In this document: positions 62,451 to 64,000 of the stretch, piece after piece
Position numbering within the stretch: position 1 is the stretch's first letter
Layout: every line of letters starts with the position of its first letter
Assembly (NCBI GenBank): GCA_019637105.1
Contig: JAHBWF010000001.1
Span: forward strand, 124,001 to 188,000
From: Labilithrix sp.
GTDB taxonomy: Bacteria; Myxococcota_A; Polyangia; Polyangiales; Polyangiaceae
Length of the DNA: 64,000 nucleotides
Reading direction: 5' to 3'
Notes under the pieces: generated by a model
The model's input: the letters and a program-made list of their open reading frames with translations, nothing else
Database searches by the model: none
Told to the model about the DNA's origin: nothing
Translations under genes and position numbers: made by a program

Positions 62451-63010
62451 CGCGCCTCGCGCGCGAGGCGATCGCGCAGCTCGGGTGGGAGGTCGGCGAC
62501 GCGCGCGCGCTGGCTGAGCTGGAGCGCCTGGACGTAGGCGACCACCGCCCAGCGCTCCTCGCGCGTCAGCGCGTCGGCGAAGCCGGGCATGAGCCCGTAG
62601 CCGGAGGTCGCGTAGACGAAGAGCTCCTCGCGCGAGCGGGCGAGGTTGTCGGGGGCGAGGAGCGAGGGCGGCGGCCGGAGCGACATCTTCGTCGCGACGA
62701 CGCTGTCGCCGTCCCCTTTGACGCCGTGGCAGACGGCGCACGTCGACTCGAAGCGCCGCTTGCCGAGGGTGACGAGCTCGCGCGTGATCGGCGGCGGCGC
62801 GTCGTCGCCGTCGTCGTCGGTCGGCACCGTCCCGCGCGGCGGCGTGCGCATCACCTTCCCGTCGGGGAACGCGCCCGTCGCCTCGTAGGGATCGGCGCGG
62901 CGCTGCGTCAGCATCCGCGCGAGCGAGGGATCGGGCTCCTGCCACGCCTGCCGGTCGTCGCAGCCGCCGACGGCGACGCCCAGCCACACGGCGATCGCGA
63001 GGCGCGTCAT
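62447..63010 (-). CDS. actE: Alternative complex III monoheme cytochrome c lipoprotein ActE
   Basis: The 187-aa product has a signal peptide with lipobox ('VAVGGC') and a class I cytochrome c domain: heme motif 'CAVCHG' (about residue 91-96), 'LAPDNLARSREELFVYATSG', distal Met in 'YGLMPGFADAL', and 'ERWAVVAYVQALQLSQ'. It carries electrons from the multiheme subunit of alternative complex III towards the oxidase. Overlaps actD stop (ATGA) and actF start. Confidence 0.93.
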   Translation of the reverse strand: MTRLAIAVWLGVAVGGCDDRQAWQEPDPSLARMLTQRRADPYEATGAFPDGKVMRTPPRGTVPTDDDGDDAPPPITRELVTLGKRRFESTCAVCHGVKGDGDSVVATKMSLRPPPSLLAPDNLARSREELFVYATSGYGLMPGFADALTREERWAVVAYVQALQLSQRARVADLPPELRDRLAREAR

Positions 63011-63561
63011 GCGCCGGCCTCGGTGAGCCGCGCGCGCGTGACGACGGCGCCGAGGCGCGCGAGCTCGGCGTCGAGGAGGGCCTGCGCCTCGTCGAGGATC
63101 CCCGCGTCGTCGTCGTAGGCGTCGCGGATGAGGAGCCAGAAGCGATCGAGGCTCGTGCGCTCGAAGCCCGGGAGATCGAAGAGCGGATCGTGGAGCCGCG
63201 GGAGCCTCGAGCCGACGAGCACCGCGGCGAAGGCGGTGATCGCGGCGAACAGGACCGCGCTCTCGAAGACGATCAACACGTCGGTCGGCAGCGAGCTCGT
63301 CGGGCGCCCGCCGACGTCGAGCGGGTAGTCCACGGCGTTCGTCCACCACTGGACGAGCAGCGCCAGCGACGCTCCGCCGAGGCCCGCGACGAACGCGAGC
63401 CGCGGGAGCCGCGTGCGCCGGACGCCGAGGACGTCCTCGAGCTCGGGGATCGGGAAGGGCGTGAACGCCTCGACGCGCGCGTAGCCGAGCGCGCGGACGG
63501 AGCGGGCCGCCTGGACGACTCGCTCGGGCGAATCGAGCTCGGCGATGATGACCTCACCCAT
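63007..63561 (-). CDS. actD: Alternative complex III subunit ActD (DUF3341)
   Basis: The 184-aa product has a cytoplasmic ferredoxin-like N-terminus ('VIIAELDSPERVVQAARSVR', 'VEAFTPFPIPELEDVLGVRR'), two membrane helices ('LAFVAGLGGASLALLVQWWT', 'VFESAVLFAAITAFAAVLVG') and the 'HDPLFDLPGFERTSLDRFWL' motif typical of DUF3341/ActD. It is a structural membrane subunit with no cofactor. Its start overlaps the actC stop by 8 nt and its stop overlaps actE. Confidence 0.92.
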   Translation of the reverse strand: MGEVIIAELDSPERVVQAARSVRALGYARVEAFTPFPIPELEDVLGVRRTRLPRLAFVAGLGGASLALLVQWWTNAVDYPLDVGGRPTSSLPTDVLIVFESAVLFAAITAFAAVLVGSRLPRLHDPLFDLPGFERTSLDRFWLLIRDAYDDDAGILDEAQALLDAELARLGAVVTRARLTEAGA

Positions 63562-64000
63562 GGACGCGCTCCTCGCGCTCCGTCGCGACGCGGTGCTTCA
63601 GCTCCTTCAGCTCGGCGATCGGGATGAACGGGACGAAGCGGAGGAACAGGAGGAACAGGAAGAGGAAGAACGCCATCGTCCCGAAGAGGAGCGCGCCGTC
63701 GATGACCGTCGGCCGATAGAGCCCCCACGACGACGGCAAGAAATCGTGCGCCTGCGACGTGACGATGAGCATGAAGCGCTCGGCCCACATGCCGACCTGA
63801 ACGAGCAGCGAAGCCACCCACAGCGCGGCCGCGCTCCGGCGCGCGCGCCGCCACCAGAAGATCTGCGGCGTCAGGCAGTTGCACGCGATGACGACCCAGT
63901 AGACGAACGCGTACGGCCCGAACGGGCGCATCACCAGCGTCATGTACATCTCGTAGCGCTCGCCCGAGTACCAGGCGGACCACGCCTCGACGGCGTAGCT
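63554..64000 (-). CDS. actC: Alternative complex III subunit ActC (NrfD-like), 5' end cut by window
   Basis: Only the C-terminal part is present; the frame stays open to the window edge, with 'WSAWYSGERYEMYMTLVMRP' and then 'VYWVVIACNCLTPQIFWWRR', 'VQVGMWAERFMLIVTSQAHD', 'DGALLFGTMAFFLFLFLLFL', 'FRFVPFIPIAELKEL' (frame continues to HG stop). This is the end of the NrfD/PsrC-type quinol-binding subunit; 'MWAERFMLIVTS' is a conserved helix motif. It oxidises menaquinol or ubiquinol and passes electrons to the Fe-S subunit ActB, which should be upstream, beyond the window. Confidence 0.93.
   Translation of the reverse strand, partial: SYAVEAWSAWYSGERYEMYMTLVMRPFGPYAFVYWVVIACNCLTPQIFWWRRARRSAAALWVASLLVQVGMWAERFMLIVTSQAHDFLPSSWGLYRPTVIDGALLFGTMAFFLFLFLLFLRFVPFIPIAELKELKHRVATEREERVHG

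Overview
This 64 kb window is about 70% G+C with strong third-position G/C bias. Gene content points to a Gram-negative, predatory/soil-type deltaproteobacterial lineage, most likely Myxococcota (Polyangia-like): many outer-membrane lipoproteins, a TPR-fused TonB-dependent receptor, a Ser/Thr kinase and PP2C phosphatase, an HDOD response regulator, a sigma-54 activator, STAND-type ATPase regulation, and an alternative complex III plus caa3 oxidase operon. The assignment rests on gene content and composition only. No rRNA, tRNA, CRISPR array or intact insertion sequence was recognised.

Layout. 0-2.3 kb: a truncated SDR oxidoreductase and two secreted lipoproteins, one an M15/VanY-type peptidase. 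2.5-14.2 kb: a flagellar block, flhA-flhF-fliA-flgF-(FlgJ-like hydrolase), a histidine kinase/HDOD regulator pair, then flagellin, fliD, fliS and a sigma-54 activator. FlhG is absent from its usual place between flhF and fliA. 14.3-20.9 kb (minus strand): a membrane protein, zinc-ribbon proteins, a STAND ATPase regulator, a PQQ-like propeller and an envelope protein. 21-25.8 kb: a secreted Cys-containing ~940-aa protein overlapping a membrane-anchored protein that resembles the N-terminal region of large lipid transfer proteins (vitellogenin-N like). 26-30.2 kb: TonB-dependent receptor plus lipoprotein. 30.3-35.8 kb: ribF, a transglutaminase, a DUF4912-like protein, an ankyrin protein and a BamE-like lipoprotein. 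35.8-45 kb: a patch with two gene remnants and, on the minus strand, a second divergent copy of the secreted-protein/lipid-transfer-like pair, here followed by a SUKH-HEAT protein. 45-51.4 kb: a LuxR regulator, an acyl-CoA dehydrogenase and folP-cdaA-cdaR (folate and c-di-AMP). 51.7-56 kb: a Ser/Thr kinase, lolD and a frameshifted PP2C phosphatase. 56-64 kb (minus strand): a tightly overlapping respiratory operon actC-D-E-F, small anchor protein, ctaC-D-E-F, then two lipoproteins.

Functional links. The flagellar genes cover export (FlhA), pole placement (FlhF), late-gene sigma factor (FliA), rod (FlgF), filament (FliC), cap (FliD) and chaperone (FliS); a candidate sigma-28 promoter sits upstream of flagellin. 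ActC-F passes quinol electrons to the caa3-type oxidase, whose subunit II carries a fused cytochrome c.

Most notable: the duplicated secreted-protein plus lipid-transfer-like module at 21-25.8 and 39-44.5 kb, which I cannot match to a described bacterial system; an in-frame amber codon splitting ctaE; a one-base frameshift in the PP2C phosphatase; and a 31-bp inverted repeat that appears to have copied a piece of coding sequence upstream of the second secreted-protein gene.
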